A stretch of DNA of 64,000 bases from Phanerochaete sordida (taxonomy: Eukaryota; Basidiomycota; Agaricomycetes; Polyporales; Phanerochaetaceae), in contig BPQB01000101.1 in the NCBI GenBank assembly GCA_019973155.2, forward strand, positions 1 to 64,000, read 5' to 3'. Of this stretch, positions 10,771 to 22,945 are shown in pieces (within the stretch, counting starts at the first letter, position 1; each line of letters starts with the position of its first letter). The notes beneath the pieces are model-generated. The model had not been told where the DNA came from. It made no database searches and saw only the letters and a list, made by a program, of their open reading frames with translations. The translations under genes and the position numbers were made by a program.

Positions 10771-13439
10771 AGGGTCGGCCCTCGCATAGTCCGCGGTTCG
10801 ACGCATCAGTGCTTGTCATCGAGCTACCCACACCCATCGCCGCGAGGCAGCGCTTAGCATGCTCCTGGGGGACTTGGGGACTTTGATCGCGTAGATCCAA
10901 GCATATATTGTGGCAGCGGGCCGCCACGAACGCAGCTTCGGAAAGAATGAACGCATCGTGAACGACGGTCAGAACGGCGGCGAGAGCGCGGACGGAGACA
11001 AGGTGGCCGCCGCGACGCCGATTGGGACGGATCGGACCTGATGCGCCCTGTCATCGGTGCGCCATCAGTGCACGTTTGGAAGGCGGCGGGGCGCATGAGC
11101 GCGCTTCGCGGCTTGCCCCACGACGCGACGGGGCACTCGTCTGTTCCGGCCTCTCTGTCAGCCTGGCATCCTTCTCCATGGAGCCGCCGCCCATCGATGT
11201 TCGTGATACCTCTCTACGACCGCGCAAGATCAGCGGGACGCGATACGTCGTCGTACGCCGGAGTCGGACAACCTCGCCGTGTCTTACGCTCGCCTCTCCC
11301 AGTCTACGGTGCGCATACAGGCAGATCGCGTCTTTGAGGCTCTAACCGACGTCTTGAACAAGCTTCAAGCTTCTATCCGAGCCCGTTGTGTTGCCTGTAA
11401 ACGATGCAAAAGGGCTGAACGATGTCGCTTTCGAGAAGATGATGTTGACGAGAGCTGCATGGTGCCGGTGAACGTGGGACGGCAGCTAGGCCCTGCGTCC
11501 ATTGCAAAGGCCCGGTTCCGCGTATCTGGGTATAGGCGCGACCGCCCCCGCGGCCTCGGCATATCCGACGTCCAAGGGTCCGAGCTCGTCGGCGCAACGC
11601 GACCGCTGCCTCGACGACGGCCAGCCGCCGTCGCACCTTTCCATACTTTCGTGCGCCAGCGCGTACTTGCTATGCGCGCGCTTCAGACATAATCCGTGTT
11701 CCGTGCTATGCCGTGCACCACTGCCCTCGCCTCGAGACCCACGAACCTCTGCCGTTCTGGCTCCTTGCCAGCTCGCGACCGGACGGCTGTCTCAGCCCAA
11801 CTCGCGCGCCGCTCTCAGGCTTGCCCAAGGCCAAGCAGCAGGACCTCCAACGCACGCGCAGTCCGTCTCCGTGGAGACAGCATCTCGAAGACGATAGCCC
11901 TTGCGCGCGGCAGGCGTACACGCCATCCATCCCTTGCACCAATCACGATAGCCTACGATAGCAACAAAACGTAGACAGATCGACGATCCAGGCCCGACGC
12001 TACGAATATCGCGACAAGGCGCACCTCTGTCGAGGTCGGGATGCCCGCCACGCCAGCGTCTTGGAACCGCCATCTCCTGCCAGGCGGATAGGACGCTGCT
12101 TCCTGCGTCTGGCGCCCTACCACGATATCATCGGACACCATCGGGCCTCGCTGGCACAATCACGCTGAGCGACCCCAGTGCGACCGGTTCTCGGACGCGT
12201 AGCGTGAACGCTGCTGGCGGTTGAGAAGACCCTCCCCTCCGGCTCAGCCACGCCGACGATCTACAGGGGGCGCCTGGCTCAAGCCTGTGTGCGCAGACTG
12301 GGCGGGGCTTCGCCGGCTCACAGTTTGCTATCGACCGCCGCCCCAATTTCACCGATGTTTCGCTCCCGAGCTCGTGCGGTCCGAGCTGCACCATCGCCCA
12401 CGGAGCGCTCCTTCCTCCGTGTTCTTTGCAGAAGCTCACGGATGCGTTGGTACTGCAGCATCGATGGCCGGGCTCTGTCAGGAAGTCGCCCCGACGAGTA
12501 CGGCGTGCCACGGGCGCCCACCATGCCCGTGTCCTTGAGGACGCGGTGAGGCTGCTGCGGTGTTGGCGGCATCCCAGGGCATCATCTCCGCATCCCAGGA
12601 ACGCTAAACAGACCGTATCGTACACCCTACAGCCGCACTGCTATCACGGACACACACATCGCGCGGTCGCTCCACAAACCTGAGGTCAGGCTACGCTGGC
12701 CAACCGGAATCGCCTCGCCTCTGCGACGGATGAAGCTTCCTGGGAAGCTGCAAAGATCCGCATACGCGACTACCCCCAAGCGACCGAGCGCTCCTGACAG
12801 ATATGGGCGTAGGTCACCCCGTGTGCCGCGGGCTGCCTCTGGGCGGCGGCCGCGAGCACAGTAAGGCTATCCTGCGCTCGAAGCTGTGCGATTTCTGGCA
12901 GCCGTGTCCTTGGGAGACTCGCGCAGAGTTGCGCCGCTGCGATTCGCGCAGCAAGCTTCCATTGTGCAGATCGCTAGGTGCCATTCCGTACTGTGTTGTA
13001 TGTACGCTTGATAGCCTCGTGCTATGCGCGAGAAGGATGATTTTACAGCATTCTCGTTGAGCTTTTCAGAGTTTCGAAAGCCGTGCCACGCCACCTGCCT
13101 GTATTGTCTCCAAGAGCGCGTCGCCTGGGAGCAGGCTTGTGGCAAGGCTCTATCATAAGCTCGGTGCTTACGGTGAGCTCAGAGATTCCTGCGACGGCAT
13201 GCGATGTCTCTGCAACGATAGTAAATGCCTCGTAACGATAATCTGACCTCCAATGTCCCCAGGGTTTATCGAACGAGATCCACGACACATCCGTGCTTCG
13301 AGTTGCACAGCCTGCACCGCCGCGATTTCCATGACCAATGGCATAAGCGACGATGCCGTGCGTAGGCCATGACCTGAGCCGCACGTTTGCAGTGCTTTGA
13401 ACAGCTGTAGGGTGTGCGCCCGATGTACAGCAAGAATTG

Positions 13440-13480
13440 AGGGACCATCTTCCGGCTTGTCGCGTATAAAAGCAACGGCG
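13440..13480 (+). promoter_or_regulatory. TATA box region of SPRY-F-box gene copy B
   Basis: TATAAAAG lies at about 13,464-13,471, roughly 95 bp before the ATG at 13,566. The surrounding sequence, CATCTTCCGGCTT...GCAACGG, recurs at the same place in copy D, where the box is degenerate (CATATTAGAGC). This fits a conserved core promoter. Confidence 0.55.
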
Positions 13481-13565
13481 CCGCACGCCTGATCCGCTTT
13501 CTGCGCCCCTCAAGACCCCACCTCCTGTCCCCGCCACAGCCCGTTCCTAAGCCGCCGTCGCCCTG

Positions 13566-16500
13566 ATGAATAGCAGCCCCCAGGCAAACCAAGCCCGCTC
13601 TCGCGATTTCATCAAGGAGCGCAATACGCCTCCCGAGTGGGGAGTTTCTCTTCAATCGACCGGATCTCACGACATCGCAGGCACTCTCGAAAAGAACGGC
13701 GTGCTGTATGCGCATAATCCCAGGAGATCAGACGGGCTGCAATATTTCGAGGTCACGGTAAATGACCTGCGTGGCGTCCAGTGAGTGCGTCACACGCGGC
13801 ATCGGAATTCAGGCGTCACGAACCATTCCTACCATAGCTTGGGGATTGGGTAAGCTGCACGCTCAAGTTTACTTTTGCGTCCTCTGAGTCTGGCCTGCAG
13901 CCTCTTTCAACTCAAGCCTCGGGCCAAGGATCCGTTGCACTCTTATATGAAGAGCCGCAAGATTTGGTGGAGCTCCGGAAGATATCAGTCACTGAAATCA
14001 ACGTACGGCACACATTGCGTGAGGAAGGCAAGGGCAGGGTACTTCAGTAAGACCCAGTGATGTCTATCCCAGTCACCGCAACTTTTGGCTCATATATGCA
14101 TCCAGTTGGCGACGTCATAGGGTGTGGCATTCGATCAGATACTTCTACCGTATTTCTGACAGGTAATGGCGCGTGGCAAGGTGCGTAAGAGCATAAATGG
14201 AAGCTCGTTAGCTCATTAGTAGCGCAGGTGATTACGCGTTCAATCCCAAGGCTGAAACCTGCTTGGCAGTGTTCCTTTACCTTGATACTGTCGACGGGTC
14301 CTCTCTATCACGCTACTTTGACATCAGAATCTCGTTCGACGAAGGTCACGCTCCCTTTTCCGCTCAAGCATGCTTCCGCCGCATGATCGACGGGCATACT
14401 CGCCACTCCGTTCAACATGCGCCATTGCCTCCAGAGGTTCTCTCCATTATCGTACGCCACGTCGTTGCGAGATACGATCGAAGAGAGCCAAAGCTCGTAG
14501 GCAGACTTCGACTTGTATGCTCACACTGGAACAAGATACTCAAGCACACGCTCTTTGCAAACATCTCCATCCACCAACCACGCCAGTTGAGCTCTCTCTT
14601 GCGAGCATTGCGCGACTACTCTACCAGTGCCTCTAGCCCCGGAGAGCGCATCCGTACGCTCTCCGTCACAAACCTCTCGCGTGACCGTGAGGTTTCGCTT
14701 GAGACTGCCCTACTTTCGGGCCTTGGAACGCATGCTACTCAGCTCATGCGTCTTGACTTCGACACGCATAGCTTTTCACCATCCAAGTCGTGTCAACCTC
14801 CCCGTATCATGCTAGCATTACCTGCACTCATTCGCCGTCTGTGCTCCCTGAATACAGTTCACCTGGAAAATCGATCTCTCCACTCCTGCGCCCAGCTCTT
14901 CTCCATCATGCACGCCTTACCCTCGCTGAAGCATCTGGAGCTGAAAAATGTGACGATTGATCGCGTGGGGCCAGTGCGCACGGCGCATGTTGCTGCGGCG
15001 GCGCAGAGGTTGCAGACGTTCCACTGGGTGGCGTGCACCACGATCAACCAGCGAGCAGCCGTGGCAGCCGTTGCAACACGGCTCTGCACTGGCAATGACT
15101 CTGATGCCTCCGCTGTGGCTGAAGCGGCCTCAAGAGTGCCGTGGATAGTGAAATGGGGCTCCAACCCAAGGGCAGAATATTATTACTCTATTATTATGCA
15201 CATCGACCGTAGGTAACAATTCCATTCAACTGTACATCGCGAGGTCTATTGACCTGGGGAGCCCGTCTGAACCTCAGCCAGTTCATATACCACTCTGGTC
15301 ACTCCGGTCCCGACCCCGGGTTTCGTACGTCCAATTTTCTACTGCGGTCACGTTTACGACTTGCGATGTGGCACCCCACTGGCAATTTCTTCCGTCGGAA
15401 TATATAGGTCCAAGGCAGGCGGTTCCCCGGATTTCCTCTCTTTCTCCCTCCGTCACCTCACCATGCCCCGAAGGTCCGTTTTGTTCTTCAGCAATGCCAT
15501 GTCGCGCCTATGATTTCGTCACCGTCCTCATCGCTTTACTAATAGTCATTCGCGGCCCCGCAGGGGCGCGGCGATACCGCCCGATCCGTGCGCTTCAGCC
15601 GACGTGGCACGCGGGCTCGCGCCGCCGCTCGCGACCAGCTCCGTGCTCGACCTCCGCAGCGTGCTACTCGACTCTGCCCAATCACGCCAACCAGCAGCAT
15701 GGCTATAGCATGTGGCGGCATCTCTACAGCGTCATCTGCGCCCAAACGACAAGCCTCATGCCGCCCCCCGGGGCGATCGAGCTTGCGGTGCCCGCACCTT
15801 CTAGGCCCACACCCGACGCGCAGGACCTAAGGGCCACGAACATCGAGCACAGAGCCGAAAGCGTTGCAACGTACGTCGCCCGCGCGCAACGCGAGCGTGG
15901 CGCCGCTCGCCTCACCCAGAGAACGCACGCGCTAGCGATGTAAGGCGCTGCCGTTCTGCGTCGCGCTGCGCTGGCTTTCTTCGAGCTGGGATCGAACGAT
16001 AACTCTCCGAGGCTACTGCTGCCCACGGTCCAAAAGCACCATAGTGTGAGCTGCCGGGCGTTCCGAAGAGGTCTTCGGTGCGCCGCTCGTCGTTTCTCTA
16101 CGGGCCCTACTGAGCGCACCCGCAGGCATCGTTTCGAGCGTGACTCCGACACGCTGCACAAAGCCGCACATCTCGGGCCTGCTCGGGCCCACGGTCAGCG
16201 GTAGCACCTGCCTGAGCGGTCAGCCACTATAGCATGCACTCCCAGAGGACTTGATGTACCCCTCTTCGCCGTTCTGACATTCTCGCCCAGTATGCCCAAC
16301 GCGAACGTTTCGAATGGCGTGCACGGGTATCGGATTGCCGATATTTCGGGTGCGTTCTCGCTCTATACGACGCGATGAGTGCCGATCTTTCATTCGAGGG
16401 ACCCTGCGTTGTACCACAGCGGGTTCGGTGACCTTCATGAGCAGCGATTCATCGCAGACGGTGCGATCAGATCCGAGCAGGACAAGCGGGTCACAGTAGA

Positions 16501-17101
16501 CGCAGCCCTACCAAAGGCACTGTCGTGCGGTCCTCGCAACGAGTCTAGCAGTACCAATCAATTTCTTTGTTTGACCTTCTACTGCTGCTGTTGCGGTGTT
16601 AGACTGGGGGTGTTTGGTTGACTTTCCGACTGGAGCGGAGGAAAATAATTTCTTTGTAATTAGTCTCCTCACCGGAGCGGAGCGGAGGGATTTCTTGTAC
16701 ATACAAAGCAGATACCTCAGGAACGCCAGACTGTAAGTACTTTTCATCTTGTAGGAGGCAATAATCTCACGATATCTGCACGACTCTTAGCATCCCTGGG
16801 AATTGATGGCCACTCCTCCCTGAAATTGAAATGGTCAATACCACCGGCTGAGGAGAACAGCCCCATTCGCGCACGTCTCCTTGCAACTCTAGATTTATTC
16901 TGGACGCCGTCTGCCGTCGAATTGGCACTCCAGGACCTCGAACCCCATCTGCGCCCTAACTACCCGCTTACCCTTACTCTTGACAGCGCGGCCCTCGCGG
17001 CCATGGTCCCAAATCTCCAAGCACGACTTCCGGAGCTCATGCCTCACGCGCATCGTCTCGGTCTTATAACTATCGAAGCCGGCGCCCGCTTCAGGAAGTA
17101 A
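13566..17101 (+). pseudogene. SPRY-F-box protein, copy B, last exons split by an insertion
   Basis: Exons 13,566-13,780, 13,838-13,849 (12-nt microexon), 13,901-14,046, 14,106-14,180 and 14,228 onward splice in frame. They encode a SPRY domain (FEVTVNDLRGVHLGIG, IWWSSGRYQS, GDVIGCGIRSD, NGAWQG, RISFDEGHAPF) followed by an F-box-like segment (PLPPEVLSIIV...LRLVCSHWN) and a leucine-rich tail. The frame then enters foreign sequence and stops at 15,216. The missing end of that exon reappears near 16,700. The final exon, 16,791-17,101 (LKWSIPPAEENSPIRARLLA...MPHAHRLGL), is open and matches copies C and D. A product truncated at 15,216 would keep both domains. Substrate targeting for ubiquitination is inferred from the F-box family. 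Confidence 0.75.
15190..16700. mobile_element. ~1.5 kb insertion of unknown type in SPRY-F-box copy B
   Basis: Sequence homologous to copies C and D stops at about 15,190 and resumes at ACAAAGCAGATACC near 16,700, so the interval is inserted. Near its right end it carries GGGGGTGTTTGGTT, like some Harbinger-type termini, and two direct GGAGCGGAG repeats (about 16,632 and 16,675). I found no matching left terminus, no transposase and no clear target-site duplication. A TATATAG box lies near 15,400. Confidence 0.5.
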
Positions 17102-18756
17102 CGGGAGAAGGATACGGAGGTCAGCGCGGGGAGGTCTGGGGCGGAGTGTTGAGCGGGGGCGCAGGACGGACAACCAACGCGAGCTTTGCGACGGAGAGAC
17201 TTGGGCTGGGATGTACGAATGAGGTACTGGGTTATGTATTATCGGCTCAGACGGGTTGTTATCATATATTATATGGCAGACAACGCGCTGATAACGTACA
17301 AAGTAACTGATAGACATAGCTATGGAAATGCGCTTACTCCTAAACTCCACCGACGCGCCAGGCCGCGATATCAGGCTATTTAATGACCAATAACCGCCTG
17401 CCTGACGCCGACGCCGCCCGCTTAATTTATGCTCTTCGCTACGCTGAGCATGCATCAGCTATACAGGACCAATAGCGTTGCAGCCTTCAACATAGGTCGC
17501 GATGTGCAGATCGTCCGGCGCCGATCCGCGCCCAGCAGTCGTCCCACTCATCTAGAGTCCTGCAGCATAATTCGCTAAGTCGCCAATCTCGGACCGCCCA
17601 CCAGGTACAAAGCCTTGCCCGTACGCGTATGCCGTTGTTTGGCCAACAAAGCTGTGTCTGCGAGACTAACGTGCAGTTGGCGGTACAATATTAAATCGCC
17701 AGATGAGACTCACCGTGGAGTGCTTAACCGCCGCTGGAGAAAATGAAGTAGGCACGGAGCCTCGTAGTTGCTAGCGCGGTCATATACAAATGCGTCCGAC
17801 CGTGTTACTCTGGCAGCGAAAATCAAGCCGGGTTCAGAGACCTGCAAAAAGACGTGGTGAGTACATAAATCGTGTTGGGAACTCTTATGCCAACCTGAGT
17901 CGCAGGGTATGGCGTTTATGCTCTCGACACTCTGTTACAGTGGCCGTGCCGCGTAGTCCCTATTACGCATTTTTGTACAAGGGATGAGCTATTCTTCGTT
18001 CTACCATCCGCGCGCTCGGGATGAACAGGTTCTGTAGTGAGATCTCCAGTGGGGGCATACTTCCCAGCAAAGGTTTCGTCCTTTCCGGAGTTGAGTCCCG
18101 GGATGCGACGTAGAGTGAGAAGGGCGACGCGCACCGTGCAGCACCACGGTCGCCATAATTTCCTTTGCAAAAGCCCTGCAGCGCAACAATTAGTACGTTG
18201 CAGGAATTTTAGGCATCGTTCAATGGTCAGCGCGCAGCCTACGGTGCCTCGCAGCGTACCCAGGTAGGCCTGAGGCGATACACTAGCTCGAGAACAATAA
18301 GTCGCATACTGGCTCGGCTCACCGTCGAGCGTGTCCTTCGATTATGGCGCGGAATGGAGCTATACCTGAGTGACGGAGCGGGTTACAGAGTGCTCTTGAC
18401 CGGCCCCGTACGCGCTCGCTTTGCATCTCCCTTCATGATATCCTGCAGCAGGAATCGAGTGAGTGTATTTTGAGACTCATGGCCTCCTTGGACAGCGGGA
18501 AGAACCTACGACCCAACAAATCCAGGGCAGTGAGACAGAAGCACGCGCTGTCGATAGCGTTCGTCCAAAGTTGGGGCAGCGCAAGACATCGAGAGTGTGC
18601 GGCTCAGGCCGTGCCCGCCGAGTACGCAAACCAACATGCTCTGCGCTGTAAGCGCAGGAAACTCGGAGCGGACGTTTTAGGCTGCGGATATCCGCTTGCC
18701 TCGATACGCCCGGCCGCCTGTGTGTGCGTACTGTCCAAGTCGGCCCAGAGATCGTG

Positions 18757-18835
18757 CTGACGTCACGGCGGGAAAGCAGGCTGCGGCCAGTGCCGGAGCC
18801 ATCAGCTTCGTGGCGGCCACGTGCAGCGCCCCGGG
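18757..18835 (+). repeat. Conserved promoter-like block, copy B
   Basis: GCTGACGTCACGGCGGG is followed by the GGAGCCATCAGCTTCGTGGC stretch and CACGTGC. It is nearly identical to the blocks in copies A, C and D. An ATG ~50 bp downstream opens a 14-codon frame beginning MFDV, and copy C has a similar one of 35 codons. Confidence 0.5.
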
Positions 18836-21800
18836 CCCAGGCCAGGGCTCTTTCCCGACCGCCATGTTCGATGTCATTCGACCATACCGGCCTCATCCAC
18901 TCTGCTGATATCCAGGCTCTCCCACACTTCGTGTTGTACCAGACTAGCTTGCACGGAGTCAGGTACGAGAAGATGCGCCAACCCAGGACCTCGTGACGAA
19001 CACTACGCTTCCAGCTTCGCCATCCTCGAGTCTCTCGCCAGGTCCTCGGCTCATTTCCACCTCCGCACTGCTCTTCCTGGAGTTTATTCCATCTGGGTTA
19101 ACAATTTCATGACCCTTGCTCTATCCGCGGATGCTCAGCTCGCCTCCATAGCCTCAGGTTGGGCGATGCAGAAGCTGTCCTGAATCTGCCGGAGTACTAC
19201 CATCTGCCGACCAAGCTTCATCTCCTGGCCTAGGTATGTGCCTTCCGAGCGCTCTGCTCCTAATTTTTTCCTCCTCATGCTATTACACCAGGTCCAGAAC
19301 GGCGAGCAGCGTCTGGTCCAGCACCCGGCATACTCGCGAGACTTCACATCTCCATATTCTCAACCCCTCCAGCGGTCTTGGATGGATTGTCAGCGGGGTC
19401 AATATGAAGGAAGCAGTGATTACTGGGAGAGATGGTACAAGTTCTGGGCTCGCAGGTGCATGGCACGTTTTGCTTGCCCGCCCCACCTCACACGTCTCTG
19501 GCTTGTCCGCAGGGGTTTGCTAGCCGTGGAGGCATCCTTCGCCCATTCGCACCAACTTCGTCACTTAAAACCATGTATGCTGCTTTGCGAGCATACGAAA
19601 TACAAGACCAACCTATCTCGTCTAGGTACTCCTACGGAATGTCCTCCCCTCCAAAACTTCGTCATACACCGAATTCTATGCTTCTTCGCGGGTCGAAGTT
19701 CCGCCTCTGCGAAAGCCTTGATGGTGCCACTCAAAAGCGACTGCACGCCTGTCACATGTCAAACTTCAAGGTTGAAGCCGGGCACGCACGGCTCGCTCAA
19801 CGCAGTTCTCTCCCGCTGGCGCTGTCGTGTCGTGCGCCGTCGCCCTGCCTGTCATCTAGACCATCTCACGCCCCCGCTCACGTATGTCATATCGAACGTA
19901 CGCCCGATACAAGTCGCGAAGCGGCGTCACTTTCTCGCGTAGGCTGCCCTGCCATCGCCTTATAGGTCGTTTCCCGGACGCCTCTCTTCTGGAAGCGTCC
20001 GCTTACGATCTCCATTTCTGCTCGGTACGCTTCTTCACCTGCAGCGATCCGTTTGTGCGGCCAAACTCATGAGTTATTCCCAGCCAACTTTATTCCCTTA
20101 GCCCTCAATCTCCTCTACGCGCTCGGTCGACCGGACCACAGCAACGCTCGCGCTGCATGTAGACAACTCGGGCTCTGCGCGCGGCCGGTGTTCTTAGCCG
20201 CGTTGGCCCCGGCCCAGTCTCCGTCGCCACTCGCCCTCTGCAGCATACCCGTTGGGCCTACCTCGACGAGCAGCTCCAAGCACGAACGTCACGAATTGCT
20301 ACTTCGAGGCTTCCGCACTCTAGCAGTCGAACTAATGCGAATTGTCCGTTCTATTGAGCATCTCCTTCCCATCCCTCCGCCTATTTCTCGAATGTCCTTC
20401 ACGCTTAGTCCCCGCCCACATTGCGCCGTTCTGAACAAAACCAATATCGGCTGCCGTGCAGAACCCTGCGCTGCGCGCGCATGGCTAGCGACGGCACTTC
20501 TGCGCCAGCCATGCTCTGTGCAGCGTCGACGCCGGACGCTGTAGTGCTGGACCGCCAAGCTTCGGACCTCGTCTCAAAGATGCTGGAAGCGTGGGGGCTC
20601 TGCTGCGCGGGCTTGCCCAAGATTGGGATGTGCCCCGTAGGACCCGCCTCCTCGACCTCTTTGGCCTCTCTTCTGAGCAAACAGGCGCCCTGCTCGCTAG
20701 CCTTTGGTCACCACCGCGCTCGCCGGTACAGCGGCCCTTCCCATCGCCGTCGATGGAGCTTAGGGAGCGCGGCGAGGCGATGTAGACGTCGCTACGCGCA
20801 CGACGGTCCGGAAGCGATTCGAGCTCCTCATCGCTCGTGGCAGCCAGCTGCGTCATGTGGCAGGAAGGGGCGCGCGCAGGACGAGGTCTGGAAGGTTCCC
20901 ACCTTCCGCACGGCTGTGCGCCATCTCGAGGTGCACACGCAGACGGTCGATGCTGCTCAGCGCAGGGAGTAGACTGCCATGGCCGTCCGGAGCCAGGGTT
21001 GGAGGCGAAGAGCAGGCGGAGAATAGAGTGGGGCCCGGACGTGCTCATCGGTATGTGCGCCAGGCTCGGCGTTCGAGAGCTTGCTGAAGCGTGACATGCA
21101 GATGTAGTCGCCGACAGTGCCGCGATGTCTACATCCCTGGTTCGGCAGATGTGCATGGCTGCGCTTCGCGACAAGATGAGCGCCAGGATAGAGGACGGAC
21201 GAGGGAAGCAGTACCAGGGCCCCGCATCGCACACGTCGAACACTCGATCTCATTGTGCGTGCAGTGCTGTACCTCGTATCAAACTTCGTCGCCAAACGCT
21301 TTGCAGTTCCGCCCACCGCCCCTTTCTCACCAACCCTCATTCATCCGAAAAGATCTCGTCTACGACTGCATCGAGTCACAGGCAAAATCTCAGAACTTCA
21401 AGATCTGGACGAAGACTGACGTCGTGTATCGATGGCAGGTCGTTGTTCAACGTTCAATGCGCGCGTGCCCTTCGCAGTCATGCACATCGGCGGCGGCGGC
21501 GGTTATCATCTTTCGTAGCTGCCTCGCGAAGACCAGTGCTATGCAAGCCTGCCATCACAAGGAACGTCGAGTTCTCGTCTTCGCGCCCTAGGCCATTTGA
21601 GAATCCTCATCAACGGGGCGGTGTGGAAACTGGAGGCGAAGCTTTGCGTGGAGCTGCGCGGCGCGGGCTTGCGCCGCACGGGGGTTCCGAGTACGCGGAG
21701 AAGGTTTGGATTTTGTTTGCGTATGATGGAGGTGCGTCTTCGAATATCGGGACCTCGAGTGCTCTGTGCTAATAAGCTGCCCAGAATAGTGCAAGCGCAC

Positions 21801-22099
21801 CTTCGTTGCCCAAACGATCCTTGCGGACGTCTGGCCGGGATGAACGCAGGCAGTGCGGGCTTTGTCGCGTACCGTCGCGTCGAAACCAAGCGCAAAGCTC
21901 CGACCTGGTTCGGCGCCGAAGGCGTGATGTCCGCCGACGATAAGCACCACACGCGGGCGGACCCGCCGTGGCGTGAGTTCGTCCCGTACGCGCATGAGTG
22001 AGACTGACACATCGCGCAGAACGGGCTACGAGCACTGACGCGACATGCAGAAGCGTCCCTAAGTGGGCCCGGCTTGACGGACTGCAGGAGCGAGGCTGG

Positions 22100-22945
22100 G
22101 CCCTCGGCGACGAGAGCGAGAGCAAGAGGTGCATCTAGCTGACGACCCCATGCAACACTTCCTCCGCAAAGACAAAGCGCGTCTCGTCTAGCCCGACGCG
22201 CTCAAGCTCGAGGACGTCGCGGTACTTAACCGAGGCGCAAGTCGCGAGCGCGTCTGGTGACGATGATGTCACCCTCTTCGCTGTCGGTACGTCCTTCAAT
22301 AGCACCTTCGCGACCCCCCGGCTGACCATGACATAGGACGCGCTGAAGCTAGATTGACTCTTCCGCGGCACCATCAACCCACACAGCCTCTGCTCGCTCG
22401 CGATTCTCAACCTCCTGTGCACAGCCTGCGCACGCTCCCCACCGCCTTCCGCGATCCCTCACGCCAGCCGAAGCTGGTAGTCGTCAGCACGACCGGCGTG
22501 ACGCGTAGCTCTCACGCGCGGCTGCCTTTCCTCATGCGCCTCTTCCACAACCAGCTCCTCACGCAGCCCCACGTCGACAGGTTCAACGTCGAGCGTGTGC
22601 TCGCGTACGCCGATGGCGCACTCTCGGAGGACGACGGGAACCGGGCGGATATCCTTTCTGAGGGCTGGCAGGACGCAGAGAGCATGCCTCCGCGCGGCGA
22701 TCTGAACCCTGTGCTCGTCGTGCGGCCGGCGTTCCTCGCTGATGGGCCGGAGAAGGGCGATGCGAGGGAGGGCGGGGCGTATTGGATCGCTGGGGACGAG
22801 AAGGGGTCGGATGGGTTCGCGATTTCGAAGAAGGACGCCACGCATTTCATTGTCGATCGAGAGATCGCGGAGTGGAGCAGTGGGAGAGCAAGCGGGTGAC
22901 CGTCGCGTATCGAGCTCCGCTCGATGGTCTCTATTTAAGTTCGTG
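22100..22945 (+). pseudogene. Decayed NAD(P)-binding Rossmann (NmrA-like) protein
   Basis: The C-terminal half is clear: STTGVTRSSHARLP, QPHVDRFNVERVLAY, VVRPAFLADGPEKGD and ISKKDATHFIV match a short-chain/NmrA-like reductase family common in polypores. The frame stops at 22,899. The family ending (WESKRVTVAY) is present one frame over at 22,880-22,915, which fits a single-base deletion near 22,875. Upstream, another frame break lies near 22,425 and in-frame stops occur between 22,180 and 22,360, although pieces such as KARLV and ALKLEDVA are still recognisable. The N-terminal glycine-rich nucleotide-binding loop was not found. It lies at the end of repeat copy B. A second remnant of the same family is at 41.1-41.3 kb. 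Confidence 0.7.

Larger units (their letters stand above)
6961..12700 (+). repeat. Segmental repeat, copy A (F-box gene absent)
   Basis: Downstream of the MULE the sequence matches copies B, C and D block by block. First comes GACGTCACGG ... CACGTGCAG at 6964-7033. Next is the segment around 7340-7450, which corresponds to ~19,130 in B, ~28,850 in C and ~59,800 in D. The tail near 12,430-12,570 contains the motif GAGTACGGCG and resembles 23,600-23,760. Reading frames are numerous but none is conserved with wobble differences that I could show. I see no SPRY-F-box gene in this copy. The right boundary is approximate. Confidence 0.6.

Noticed and set aside
10250..10930. Possible solo LTR (TATA box, CG-rich leader, TGGCAGCGGG after it)
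   Set aside because: I could not find matching TG...CA ends, a target-site duplication or a second copy.
8000..12600. Many long frames on both strands
   Set aside because: The region is CG-rich and low in complexity. Frames overlap, lack splice logic and start with TTG, GTG or poor ATGs. No family motif is visible.
13043..13537. Minus-strand frame upstream of SPRY-F-box copy B, similar to a plus-strand frame upstream of copy D (63,574-63,843)
   Set aside because: The two share ~12 residues (such as RSTDVS) with wobble-like changes, so a divergent gene is possible. Neither has a clear start or end, and the region also holds the conserved TATA promoter of the F-box gene.
16595..16700. GGGGGTGTTTGGTT as a Harbinger terminus
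   Set aside because: No inverted partner and no TTA/TAA duplication at matching distance. The nearby GGAGCGGAG units are direct repeats.
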